NCBI GenBank assembly: GCA_964407935.1 | Contig: CAYOXS010000170.1 | Span: forward strand, 1-12,294 | Source: J095 sp964407935 | GTDB taxonomy: Bacteria > Chloroflexota > Anaerolineae > 4572-78 > J111 | Direction of reading: 5' to 3' | DNA length: 12,294 bases | Shown: one piece after another, positions 5,873 through 11,696 of the stretch | How positions within the stretch are numbered: position 1 is the stretch's first letter | How the letters are laid out: each line of letters begins with the position of its first letter | The notes under the pieces: model-generated | Seen by the model: the letters and a program-made list of their open reading frames with translations, nothing else | Database searches by the model: none | Told to the model about the DNA's origin: nothing | Program-made: the position numbers and the translations under genes

Positions 5873-7786
5873 TTACTTGAGGATGAACAGATACAGCCGC
5901 CCGCCGTCAATATCCTGAATATGGGCCATTTGATAGTTGGCCAGCCACGCGGTCAACACCTCTTCGGCGGGCGTGGTGACCGCGGCGTCGGCGTCGTAAA
6001 TCCAGAGAACATCGGTTTGGGCAGCGATGCCGTTAAGCAGGGCCAGCGTTCGCCGCTCCACCGAGTCGCTGGGCGGGGCGTAGTCATCGAGCATGGACAG
6101 CCGGTAATCGCGGCGCAGATAGGGGTAAAACCAATCATACACGGCGTGACTGTTGAGCAGCAGCGCGCCTTTCACCGGCTCGCCTTGCAGGCGGGTGATG
6201 GTGGCGGAATAGGGACTTTGCCGCAAGCGGACATCGAAATAGCTGCGGCCCAGCGCCACCCCCGCCGGTACCGCGCCGATGAGCAGCAGCGCCACCAGCC
6301 CGGCCAGCGCCCAATTGAGCGCTCGCTGGCGGGATGCGGCGGGCGGCCAGATGAGCCACAAAAATTCCACGGCCAGCACCACCAGCAGCAGCGTGCGGAT
6401 GAGCACCGTGGCGGCCAGCAGCCAGCGTTCTTCCGGGAACATAATAAAATAAAAGTTGGCCTCGATGATGTTGGCCAGGCTCAAAATGACGGCGTATGTG
6501 ACCCCGCGCAGGTTGGGCAGCAGCAGAGCAATAAACAGCAGCACCCAGCCCAGCCACTGCGGGCTGTAGCCTTTGGACCACAACATAAACAGGCACAGGG
6601 TAAAGCCGACAAAAGCCAGGCTGGTTTTGGCTCGCTGCCAGTTGAGCGCCCGGGTGTAAAACCAGCCGTACAGCAGCGCCGCCGCGCCCGTGACCAGCAG
6701 CCAGGGGATGCGCGTCGGCGGGGCCTGGCCGGGCGTCCAATCGAGGTTGCGCATATCGAGCGGGATCACGCCGTAATCGTAGTTGCCATCGATGAGCGCC
6801 CACACGGTTTCCCAGGGCTGGCGCGCCCCGGTAATCTGCTGCGAACCGAGAATGAGGCGCGGATTCATCTGGTAAAACGGCAGGGCGATGACGACGACCG
6901 TGACGACGAAAATGGCGACGTAAATGGCCGTGCGTGGAATGTCAAACGGAATTGCGAATTGCGGGTTGCGGGTTGCGGGTTGCGGGTTTTCTGGGGGGAG
7001 TTTGATAATTGATAATTGATAATTGATAATTGATAATTGGTAGCGCGTGCGCGAAAAAAGCTGCACGGCCACGGGCATCAAAATGAGCGGGATGAGCTTG
7101 ATCATAAACCCGACGCCGGTGAAAAAGGCGCTGAGGTAGGGCCGGTTTTTGAGCAGCAGATACAGGCTCAGCAAAAAGAAAAAGAGCGGGTAGCTTTCAA
7201 ACCAGCCGGTGACGGTGTAAACCGGCACAAACAGCGCGGCGTAAATCCAGGCGGAACGGAGCGCATTTTGGATTTTAGATTTTGGATTTTGGATTGTAAA
7301 TGAGTCTGTATCTGTTGACTCACCAACTCGTTGATTCGCTGATTCGCTGGCTTGCCGGCTCGCCGGCTCGCCGATTTCCAGCGCCAGCAGGTAGAGCAAC
7401 ACAAAGTTGCCAATCTCAAACAGCAAAAAGAAGCCGCCCAGCAGCAGCGTAAACCACAGGTTGGAAAATTCCCACGGCGGCAGCAGCTCGCTGAGCTGAT
7501 AAAGGGCAATCATCACCACCGGAAAGAGCGGTGGGTAAGTTGTCCACAGGTTAGAGTAGGGGTAGTAACCCTGGCGGGTCAGCTCGGCAAAGGTGCGGTA
7601 CCAGTAAAAGTCAGAAAAATCGAGCACCAGCCCGCCGGGCCGGAAGGCCGCCAGCGCCAGCACCCGAAAAGTGACAAACAAAATCAGCAGCAGGATAAAA
7701 TCGGTGTGGGTGCGGTAAAGGCGGGAAATGTGTTGCGTGATTCGTGTTGCGTAATTTTGTTGGGGAACAGACGGGTCACTTGTCAT
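5873..7786 (-). CDS. GT87/GT-C-like polytopic membrane glycosyltransferase
   Basis: A 637-residue protein with about a dozen hydrophobic helices. The first extracytoplasmic loop carries D56 and D59 (LVLDFSDFYWYRTF) and then YPYSNLWTTYPPLFP (75-89), typical of GT-C mannosyltransferase-like enzymes using polyprenyl-phosphate sugars. GVGFMIKLIPLILMP (224-238) matches the conserved K-x-x-P stretch of GT87 (DUF2029/PimE-like) proteins. Residues about 520-637 form a soluble C-terminal domain. Three parts are repeat-encoded: residues about 1-19 (the start codon itself lies in an array), about 139-175 and about 249-279; the last two are polar linkers between helices. The ATG at 7786 has no visible Shine-Dalgarno, but no better start exists before TM1. 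It is followed 11 nt later by the MFS-HEAT gene. The sugar donor is unknown. Confidence 0.78.
   Translation of the reverse strand: MTSDPSVPQQNYATRITQHISRLYRTHTDFILLLILFVTFRVLALAAFRPGGLVLDFSDFYWYRTFAELTRQGYYPYSNLWTTYPPLFPVVMIALYQLSELLPPWEFSNLWFTLLLGGFFLLFEIGNFVLLYLLALEIGEPASRQASESANQRVGESTDTDSFTIQNPKSKIQNALRSAWIYAALFVPVYTVTGWFESYPLFFFLLSLYLLLKNRPYLSAFFTGVGFMIKLIPLILMPVAVQLFSRTRYQLSIINYQLSIIKLPPENPQPATRNPQFAIPFDIPRTAIYVAIFVVTVVVIALPFYQMNPRLILGSQQITGARQPWETVWALIDGNYDYGVIPLDMRNLDWTPGQAPPTRIPWLLVTGAAALLYGWFYTRALNWQRAKTSLAFVGFTLCLFMLWSKGYSPQWLGWVLLFIALLLPNLRGVTYAVILSLANIIEANFYFIMFPEERWLLAATVLIRTLLLVVLAVEFLWLIWPPAASRQRALNWALAGLVALLLIGAVPAGVALGRSYFDVRLRQSPYSATITRLQGEPVKGALLLNSHAVYDWFYPYLRRDYRLSMLDDYAPPSDSVERRTLALLNGIAAQTDVLWIYDADAAVTTPAEEVLTAWLANYQMAHIQDIDGGRLYLFILK
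6947..7038. repeat. Two perfect heptamer arrays inside the GT87-like gene
   Basis: CGGAATT and GCGAATT (6947-6960) lead into four perfect GCGGGTT copies (6961-6988). After a 15-nt spacer come five perfect GATAATT copies (7004-7038). The minus-strand translation shows the expected 7-residue periodicity (YQLSIIN YQLSIIK and PQPATRN PQFAI). Each unit gained or lost would shift the frame by one base. Confidence 0.92.
7264..7372. repeat. Heptamer plus octamer arrays inside the GT87-like gene
   Basis: Heptamers CATTTTG, GATTTTA, GATTTTG, GATTTTG, GATTGTA (7264-7298) are followed after 18 nt by seven octamers: GACTCACC, AACTCGTT, GATTCGCT twice, GGCTTGCC, GGCTCGCC twice (7317-7372). They encode a polar stretch (residues about 139-175, GEPASRQASESANQRVG through FTIQNPKSKIQN) between two hydrophobic helices, in frame. 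Confidence 0.88.
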
Positions 7787-7851
7787 TTGTGAATTGCTGG
7801 CGATTATGCACTATTCGTAATTTGTAATTCGTAGTTCACTATTCGCTCAGG
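7731..7851. repeat. Heptamer array spanning the flippase-like stop and GT87-like start
   Basis: Units TGTTGCG, TGATTCG, TGTTGCG, TAATTTT (7731-7758) lie in the start of the GT87-like gene. From 7775 the 7-nt phase continues as GTCACTT, GTCATTT, GTGAATT, and later ACTATTC, GTAATTT, GTAATTC, GTAGTTC, ACTATTC, GCTCAGG to 7851. The GT87-like ATG (7784-7786) and the flippase-like TAG (7839-7841) both fall inside array units, and the whole 52-nt intergenic gap is repeat. Confidence 0.8.
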
Positions 7852-8876
7852 CCCAGCGCCGGTTGGCTGGCCGGCAGTTCTTCCTCCATTTTACCCGGAT
7901 TGAGCGCGCGGGCAAAGCCAAAAATATAAGTGATAGCCCCGGCCACCGGGATGAACGTCCACAACTGCACCAGCCGCAGCAGCAGCACGGTCAGGCTGGT
8001 GTCGGCGGTGGAAATATCAAACAGGGCCAGCAGCCCCATCAGCACCGCGTCAAACTGGCCGAGCGCGCCCGGCGTGAGCGGCACAGCGGTGGCCAGCGCG
8101 CCAACCATCGCTCCAAACAGGCTCACGCTGAAGGGCTGCACAAGACCCAGGCTGAGCAGGATAAAGTAAACCATCAGGCCATCCCAAATCCAGACAAAGA
8201 AGCTTTGGGCGATGATCAGCCCCAGCGCCAGCGGCCGGTTGGCCAGCACCCGGATGCCGTTGATCAACGCAAAGCCAAAGTCCAGAATTTTTTGGTAGAT
8301 GGCCCACAACCGGGCCGGCAGCAGTTGTTTGAGCAAGCGCCATTCGCGTAGCCAGTTTTCTACACCGGGGATGACCAGCAGCCCGGCGACGCCGAACACA
8401 AGCAGCACAGCCATCACTCCCAAAAATTGCAGCACTTCGGCGGGGATTTTGCCCGGCAGGGCCAGCCAGCCGCCGAGCAGCGCCAGCAGCAGCAGCGAAA
8501 AGACATCGAGGGCGCGCTCGCTGGCAATGGAAGCCAAACTGTGGGCCACGGGGATGCGGTGATCTTGCTTGAGCATGACCACCCGGCCAATATCGCCGGC
8601 GCGGGCGGGCAGAATGGCGTTGAGAAACAGCCCGGCGATGAGCAGGGTATTCGCGTAGACAAAGCCGATGGGCCAGTCCATCACCTGCAGAATGGTTTGC
8701 CAGCGCCAGCCGCGGGCCACAATGCTGACATAATACGAGACCACCACCAGCGCGTACCAGCCCCAGTGAACGCGTTGCAACGTGGTCCAGCTCAGCTCGA
8801 TATTGCCCAGCCGGAACAGGGCAATGATCATCACCAGGCTCAGCGCCAGAATTATCCAGAGTCGTTTAAATTTCAT
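7839..8876 (-). CDS. LPG-synthase-TM / UPF0104-type membrane protein (flippase-like)
   Basis: A 345-residue integral membrane protein of the lysylphosphatidylglycerol synthase TM-region family (also AglD-like/UPF0104), with about eight helices. Family signatures are visible: NAILPARAGDIGRVVML (86-102), SERALDVFSLLLL with E120, R121 and D124, and VPLTPGALGQFD (265-276). There is no soluble aminoacyl-transferase domain, so it is not a full MprF. Stand-alone members are generally assigned lipid flipping or roles near polyprenyl-glycan pathways, and in such clusters they commonly accompany glycosyltransferases. The start ATG (8876) has only a poor Shine-Dalgarno. The last codons and TAG stop lie in a heptamer array, so the extreme C-terminus (LGLSE) may be repeat-derived. 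It lies 52 nt upstream of the GT87-like gene on the same strand and is probably co-transcribed. The substrate is unknown. Confidence 0.88.
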   Translation of the reverse strand: MKFKRLWIILALSLVMIIALFRLGNIELSWTTLQRVHWGWYALVVVSYYVSIVARGWRWQTILQVMDWPIGFVYANTLLIAGLFLNAILPARAGDIGRVVMLKQDHRIPVAHSLASIASERALDVFSLLLLALLGGWLALPGKIPAEVLQFLGVMAVLLVFGVAGLLVIPGVENWLREWRLLKQLLPARLWAIYQKILDFGFALINGIRVLANRPLALGLIIAQSFFVWIWDGLMVYFILLSLGLVQPFSVSLFGAMVGALATAVPLTPGALGQFDAVLMGLLALFDISTADTSLTVLLLRLVQLWTFIPVAGAITYIFGFARALNPGKMEEELPASQPALGLSE

Positions 8877-8917
8877 AGCCAGTCAGCGAATTGCGAATAA
8901 ATGAGCCAGCGAATTGC

Positions 8918-9057
8918 GAGTGATGAGTGAAGAGTGGGGAGTGAGGAATTACGTTTTACGCAACACGCAACACGAACTCAAAACTCAAAACTTAAAACTT
9001 AAAACTCACCCAACCTACCCAACTCCTCATCCTTCATCCTTTATCCTTACTTTCTAC
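8918..9057. repeat. Heptamer array filling the epimerase/flippase-like junction
   Basis: About twenty 7-nt units in one phase: GAGTGAT, GAGTGAA, GAGTGGG, GAGTGAG, GAATTAC, GTTTTAC, GCAACAC twice, GAACTCA, AAACTCA, AAACTTA twice, AAACTCA, then C/T-rich units such as TCCTTCA, TCCTTTA, TCCTTAC. Adjacent units differ by one to three bases, so the consensus drifts gradually. The array runs into the 3' end of the epimerase gene: its stop (9034-9036) and last residues (VESKDKG) are encoded by array units. The remaining gap up to the flippase-like ATG (8877-8917) holds two copies of CAGCGAATTGCGA, and no promoter I can defend. Confidence 0.88.
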
Positions 9058-9999
9058 TTCCCGTTGATACCAGTTCCACAGCCGTTCCAGTCCAGCGCGG
9101 ACGGGCGTTTGCGGCTTGTAATCGAGCAGGCGGCGGGCTTTGTCGATGTTGGCGTTGGTGATTTTTGGCTCGCTGGCCGGGGCCGGTGGGGTAGAGAGCA
9201 CCGCTTTTTTGCCGGCCAGTTCTTCAATGATGGTCACAAAATCGGCCATCAGCACCGGTTCGCCGCGCCCCAAATTGATGATTTCGTAGCCCAGCGGCCG
9301 CTCCAGCGCGGCGATAATACCGCTGACAATGTCATCGATGTAGGTCCAGTCGCGGTACATTTGCCCGGCGTCAAACAGTTTGATCTCCTCGCCCTTCACA
9401 ATCCGGTCGGTGACCATAAAGGGCATCATGTCCGGGCGGCCTTTGGGGCCGTACACGCTGAAAAAGCGCAGGGCGGTAAAATTGAGGCCGTGCAAATTGG
9501 TGTAACTGTGGCCCATCACTTCGACGGCTTTTTTGCTGGCCGGGTAGGGAGCCAACGGCCGGTTGCAGGCGTCGGTTTCAATGAAGGGAATCTGGTTAGT
9601 GTGGCCATACACGGACGAGGTGGAGGCAAAGACGAAGGTTTCGGCGCGGTGCAGCCGGGCGGCCTCCAGCAGGTTGACCGAGCCGACAAAGTTGACCTGG
9701 GTGTAGAGCTGCGCCCGGCCAATGGAATAGCGCACGCCGCCGTACGCGCCCAGATGAGCTACGGCGCGGGGGCGATGCTCGGCAAAGAGGCGCAGTACGG
9801 CCTCGGCGTCGCAGAAATCCTGTTCGTAAAACAGCAGGTTGGGGTGATCGCGCAGCGGGGCGATGTTGGCCCGTTTGCGGGCGGGGCTGTAGTAGTCGTT
9901 AAAATTGTCCAGCGCGACCACCGTTTCACCCCGCTTGAGCAAGCTCTCGGTGAGGTTGCTGCCAATAAAACCGGCCGCGCCGGTAACGAGAATGGTCAA
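9034..9999 (-). CDS. NAD-dependent epimerase/dehydratase, UDP-glucuronate 4-epimerase-like
   Basis: A 321-residue extended short-chain dehydrogenase. The Rossmann motif TGAAGFIGSN gives GxxGxxG at 7-13, with D31 after beta-2 in DNFNDYY (31-37), a run typical of UDP-glucuronate 4-epimerases. The catalytic set is S126/S128 (ASTSSVYG) and Y152-x-x-x-K156 (YPASKK). It likely interconverts UDP-glucuronate and UDP-galacturonate or a close substrate, feeding glycan synthesis in the cytoplasm. Start choice: TTG at 9999-9997 has GGAG (10009-10006) 6 nt upstream. The next in-frame TTG upstream (10011) overlaps that Shine-Dalgarno and would add four residues (MEFI) before the Rossmann strand, so I reject it. 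The C-terminus and stop lie in a heptamer array. The HLGAYGGVRYS segment differs slightly from the common HLAAQAGVRYS. Exact sugar specificity is uncertain. Confidence 0.88.
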   Translation of the reverse strand: MTILVTGAAGFIGSNLTESLLKRGETVVALDNFNDYYSPARKRANIAPLRDHPNLLFYEQDFCDAEAVLRLFAEHRPRAVAHLGAYGGVRYSIGRAQLYTQVNFVGSVNLLEAARLHRAETFVFASTSSVYGHTNQIPFIETDACNRPLAPYPASKKAVEVMGHSYTNLHGLNFTALRFFSVYGPKGRPDMMPFMVTDRIVKGEEIKLFDAGQMYRDWTYIDDIVSGIIAALERPLGYEIINLGRGEPVLMADFVTIIEELAGKKAVLSTPPAPASEPKITNANIDKARRLLDYKPQTPVRAGLERLWNWYQREVESKDKG

Positions 10000-10009
10000 G
10001 ATAAACTCC
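10000..10009 (-). promoter_or_regulatory. Shine-Dalgarno that fixes the TTG start of the epimerase
   Basis: On the minus strand GGAG (10009-10006) is followed by TTTATC and then TTG (9999-9997). The 6-nt spacing supports this TTG over the one at 10011, which would put the initiation codon on top of the ribosome-binding site. Confidence 0.65.
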
Positions 10010-10085
10010 AATTACGAATTATGAATGATGAATGATGAATTACTTGTAACTCGCTACCCGCTACCTGCCACGGGTCAAATACTAA
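10009..10085. repeat. Heptamer array upstream of the epimerase, running to the gap
   Basis: Period-7 units CAATTAC, GAATTAT, GAATGAT twice, GAATTAC, TTGTAAC, TCGCTAC, CCGCTAC, CTGCCAC, then weaker GGGTCAA and ATACTAA. The array begins at the epimerase Shine-Dalgarno and reaches the assembly gap. The second copy after the gap repeats the distal part. Confidence 0.85.
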
Positions 10086-10247
10086 TTTTGGCNNNNNNNN
10101 NNNNNNNNNNNNNNNNNNNNNNNNNNNNNNNNNNNNNNNNNNNNNNNNNNNNNNNNNNNNNNNNNNNNNNNNNNNNNNNNNNNNNNNNNNNNAATTACTT
10201 GTAACTCGCTACCCGCTACCTGCCACGGGTCAAATACTAATTTTGGC
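10038..10247. other. 100-N scaffold gap bounded by identical 55-nt direct repeats
   Basis: Exactly 100 N (10093-10192) are flanked by the same 55 nt: 10038-10092 and 10193-10247 match base for base, from AATTACTTG to TTTTGGC. This is what contig ends overlapping by an assembler k-mer look like, with 100 N as a scaffolder default. The real genome may hold one copy and no gap, or a longer repeat array. The whole 10012-10266 intergenic interval should therefore be treated as unresolved. I see no gene in it. Confidence 0.9.
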
Positions 10248-10266
10248 CGGCGAGCCACAGATTCTG

Positions 10267-11097
10267 TCACACCACTCCCAACACGTAGCGATGGTGCGCC
10301 CACACAGTTTTGAGCTGCCACGGAATAGGCGCGTGATCGAGCCAGGCGTATTTCATCACCCGCTCGCGCAGGTCCGGCTCCTGGCCCAGATAGTAGGCCA
10401 TTGTATTCCACGTCCAGCCTTCGCCGGTAAACTGGGCATCGAGCTTTTTGCTTTTGATGCCCAGCCGTTTGAGCACTTCGGCGGCGGGCATCACGGTATC
10501 GGGCCAGGGCGGTACATCGAGCACACCTTCATCGATGAACCGGACGCTGGCCGCCAGCGTGGCTTTGATGCGGTCCATCTGCACCCAACGTTCATCGACG
10601 GTGGGGAAGAAGTCGCGGTCGATGACGTATTTGCGCATCAGGTAGCCCACCTGAAGATTGTTGGGCATGGCCACAAACACCAGCTTGCGCGATACCCGCA
10701 CCAGTTCACGCAGCAGGCCGGCGGCGTCGGGCAGGTACCACAGGCCAGCCCATTCCCAGGCCAGGTCAAAGTGGTTGTCGGGGAAGGGCAGGTGGGCGTA
10801 ATCCTGGTGGAGCAAAAAGTTGGCCGGCAGCTTGAGTTTATCCCAGATGGCTTCCACGCCGGTCAGCCGGTCGCGGTTGTTGTCAACCAGGGTCACATCG
10901 CAGCCGCGCTCGGCCAGCCGCACCGAATTGATGCCGCTGACGCCGGCCATGCCGTACAACGGCGCTTCCAGCACCGTGCGAATATCAAACTGGTCAACCA
11001 GGGTGTCCAGATAGTCGTTGAGCACAAAGCGCTCGTAGACCACGCCCAACCCTTCATTCCAGTCGGTGAGATATTTTTTCCAGACAGGTTCGGTCAT
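10267..11097 (-). CDS. Class I SAM-dependent methyltransferase (methyltransferase-11-like)
   Basis: A 276-residue cytoplasmic enzyme with a Rossmann-like SAM-binding fold. The motif I region VLEAPLYGMAGVSGINSVRL (42-61) has the E44 that usually begins the loop but lacks a clean GxGxG. The acidic D72 after beta-2 (TLVDNN) would bind the ribose. FPDNHFDLAWEWAGLWYLPD and the following LLRELVRVSRKLVFVAMPN match motifs post-I/II and III of methyltransferase type 11 proteins. It presumably methylates a small molecule, sugar or lipid; the acceptor is unknown. The ATG at 11097 has a weak ribosome-binding site and begins only 17 nt after the T-tract of the preceding gene's terminator, so it has almost no room for its own promoter. 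It is the first gene of the long minus-strand block, but the unresolved gap separates it from the epimerase. Confidence 0.82.
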   Translation of the reverse strand: MTEPVWKKYLTDWNEGLGVVYERFVLNDYLDTLVDQFDIRTVLEAPLYGMAGVSGINSVRLAERGCDVTLVDNNRDRLTGVEAIWDKLKLPANFLLHQDYAHLPFPDNHFDLAWEWAGLWYLPDAAGLLRELVRVSRKLVFVAMPNNLQVGYLMRKYVIDRDFFPTVDERWVQMDRIKATLAASVRFIDEGVLDVPPWPDTVMPAAEVLKRLGIKSKKLDAQFTGEGWTWNTMAYYLGQEPDLRERVMKYAWLDHAPIPWQLKTVWAHHRYVLGVV

Positions 11098-11114
11098 AGT
11101 TTAGTTCGATTCTC

Positions 11115-11148
11115 AAAAAAAAGTCTCTGCTGGAACTCCAGAGAGACT
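11115..11148 (-). terminator. Rho-independent terminator after the acidic repeat protein gene
   Basis: On the minus strand, a stem of 7 bp (AGTCTCT / AGAGACT) and 4 bp (CTGG / CCAG), separated by one bulged C and closed by loop AGTT, is followed by eight T (11122-11115). It begins 29 nt after the acidic-protein stop and ends 17 nt before the methyltransferase ATG. Confidence 0.9.
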
Positions 11149-11177
11149 CTAACAGTCTGGCGAGACAGGGCTGAATA

Positions 11178-11582
11178 TTATTCCTCGTCTTCTTCAAAAT
11201 CCTCGTCTTCATCTTCAAATTCAAAGAAGATGAGCATCGCCGCCGCGCCCTCAACCGGGTCGATCATATCGGCCACGCGGCCAATGTACTGGGCGTCTTC
11301 GTCGTCGATGTAGTAGTAAAGTTCGCCGTTTTCTTTGACAAAGCCAATCACCACATCTTCATCTTCAAACGAGGCAACAACCTGGCGTTCTTCATCAACC
11401 CAGCCCATTGCGATTTCGCTGTCTTCATCCAGCAGGTAGACCACGCCTTCTTCGTAATCTACGCGGCCAATGTATTCTTCTTCGTTGGTGTCTTCCAGCA
11501 GCCCGTAAATGTCACCATTTTTGTTGATTTGCCCTAATTTGGTATCGCTGCCCAGGCGGATATGTTCGTAAATTGTTGCCAT
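11178..11582 (-). CDS. Small very acidic protein with five short beta-strand repeats, function unknown
   Basis: A 134-residue protein with no signal peptide or membrane segment. It has five units of 20-22 residues, each starting with a glycine and a hydrophobic residue: G17-QI, G39-RV, G60-WV, G80-FV, G101-RV. The first four have a mid-unit turn and strand (GDIYGLL, GVVYLL, RQVVASF, GELYYYI). This pattern suggests a ring or propeller of short beta hairpins, in the style of five-fold beta-flower proteins, though that is inference. The tail (121-134) is almost entirely Asp/Glu (FEDEDEDFEEDEE). The start at 11582 is chosen because AAAGGA (11596-11591) lies 8 nt upstream; an upstream ATG at 11615 would read through the palindrome and Shine-Dalgarno and is unlikely. 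It has its own promoter (11660-11688), a structured leader and a strong terminator, so it is an independent single-gene unit. I do not recognise a named family. Confidence 0.8.
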   Translation of the reverse strand: MATIYEHIRLGSDTKLGQINKNGDIYGLLEDTNEEEYIGRVDYEEGVVYLLDEDSEIAMGWVDEERQVVASFEDEDVVIGFVKENGELYYYIDDEDAQYIGRVADMIDPVEGAAAMLIFFEFEDEDEDFEEDEE

Positions 11583-11603
11583 GATATTTGTCCTTTGAAA
11601 AGT

Positions 11604-11617
11604 TATTGAATTCAATA
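11604..11617. promoter_or_regulatory. Perfect 14-nt palindrome in the leader of the acidic-protein gene
   Basis: TATTGAATTCAATA is a perfect inverted repeat centred 28 nt upstream of the start codon. It lies downstream of the predicted transcription start and could be an operator or part of the leader structure. No binding protein can be named. Confidence 0.4.
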
Positions 11618-11618
11618 G

Positions 11619-11647
11619 AAAAGGTCTGGAGTGATGTTAACCAGACC
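11619..11647 (-). promoter_or_regulatory. Leader hairpin followed by a short U-tract (possible attenuator)
   Basis: In the 5' leader, GGTCTGG (11647-11641) pairs perfectly with CCAGACC (11629-11623) across an 11-nt loop, followed by TTTT (11622-11619) and then C. It looks like a weak intrinsic terminator between promoter and gene, and could be an attenuator or an RNA-stabilising hairpin. Only four consecutive T and a 7-bp stem make termination uncertain. Confidence 0.4.
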
Positions 11648-11659
11648 AGACGCGCAGAG

Positions 11660-11688
11660 ATTCTAGCACAATTGGGGAAGGGCCGCAA
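11660..11688 (-). promoter_or_regulatory. Sigma70-type promoter for the acidic-protein gene
   Basis: On the minus strand, -10 TAGAAT (11665-11660) is preceded by an extended TGC and, after a 17-nt spacer, by -35 TTGCGG (11688-11683). It starts 9 nt beyond the GNAT stop codon and would give a leader of roughly 70 nt. The -10 is strong and the -35 matches only TTG. Confidence 0.6.
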
Positions 11689-11696
11689 AGAAACCG

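Noticed and set aside
5921..7012. A 363-codon plus-strand open frame opposite the GT87-like gene
   Set aside because: It is the complement of a well-supported membrane protein, of low complexity (H, Q, G and R rich), and runs into the heptamer array.
8918..9057. CRISPR array
   Set aside because: The units are 7 nt, contiguous and drifting, with no spacers and no cas genes nearby.
8914..10035. A 373-codon plus-strand open frame opposite the epimerase
   Set aside because: The minus strand carries canonical epimerase motifs. The plus frame begins in a heptamer array and has no recognisable domain.
10038..10247. Transposon target-site duplication or direct-repeat att site
   Set aside because: The repeats bound exactly 100 N and have an assembler-like length; no transposase or integrase gene is visible in the window.
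10243..11313. A 356-codon plus-strand open frame opposite the methyltransferase
   Set aside because: It is antisense to the methyltransferase motifs and crosses the terminator and the acidic-protein gene, ending in poly-Ser from the complement of the Asp/Glu tail.
11583..11615. An 11-residue N-terminal extension of the acidic protein (ATG at 11615)
   Set aside because: It would be translated through the Shine-Dalgarno and the 14-nt palindrome; the ATG at 11582 has a well-spaced AAAGGA.
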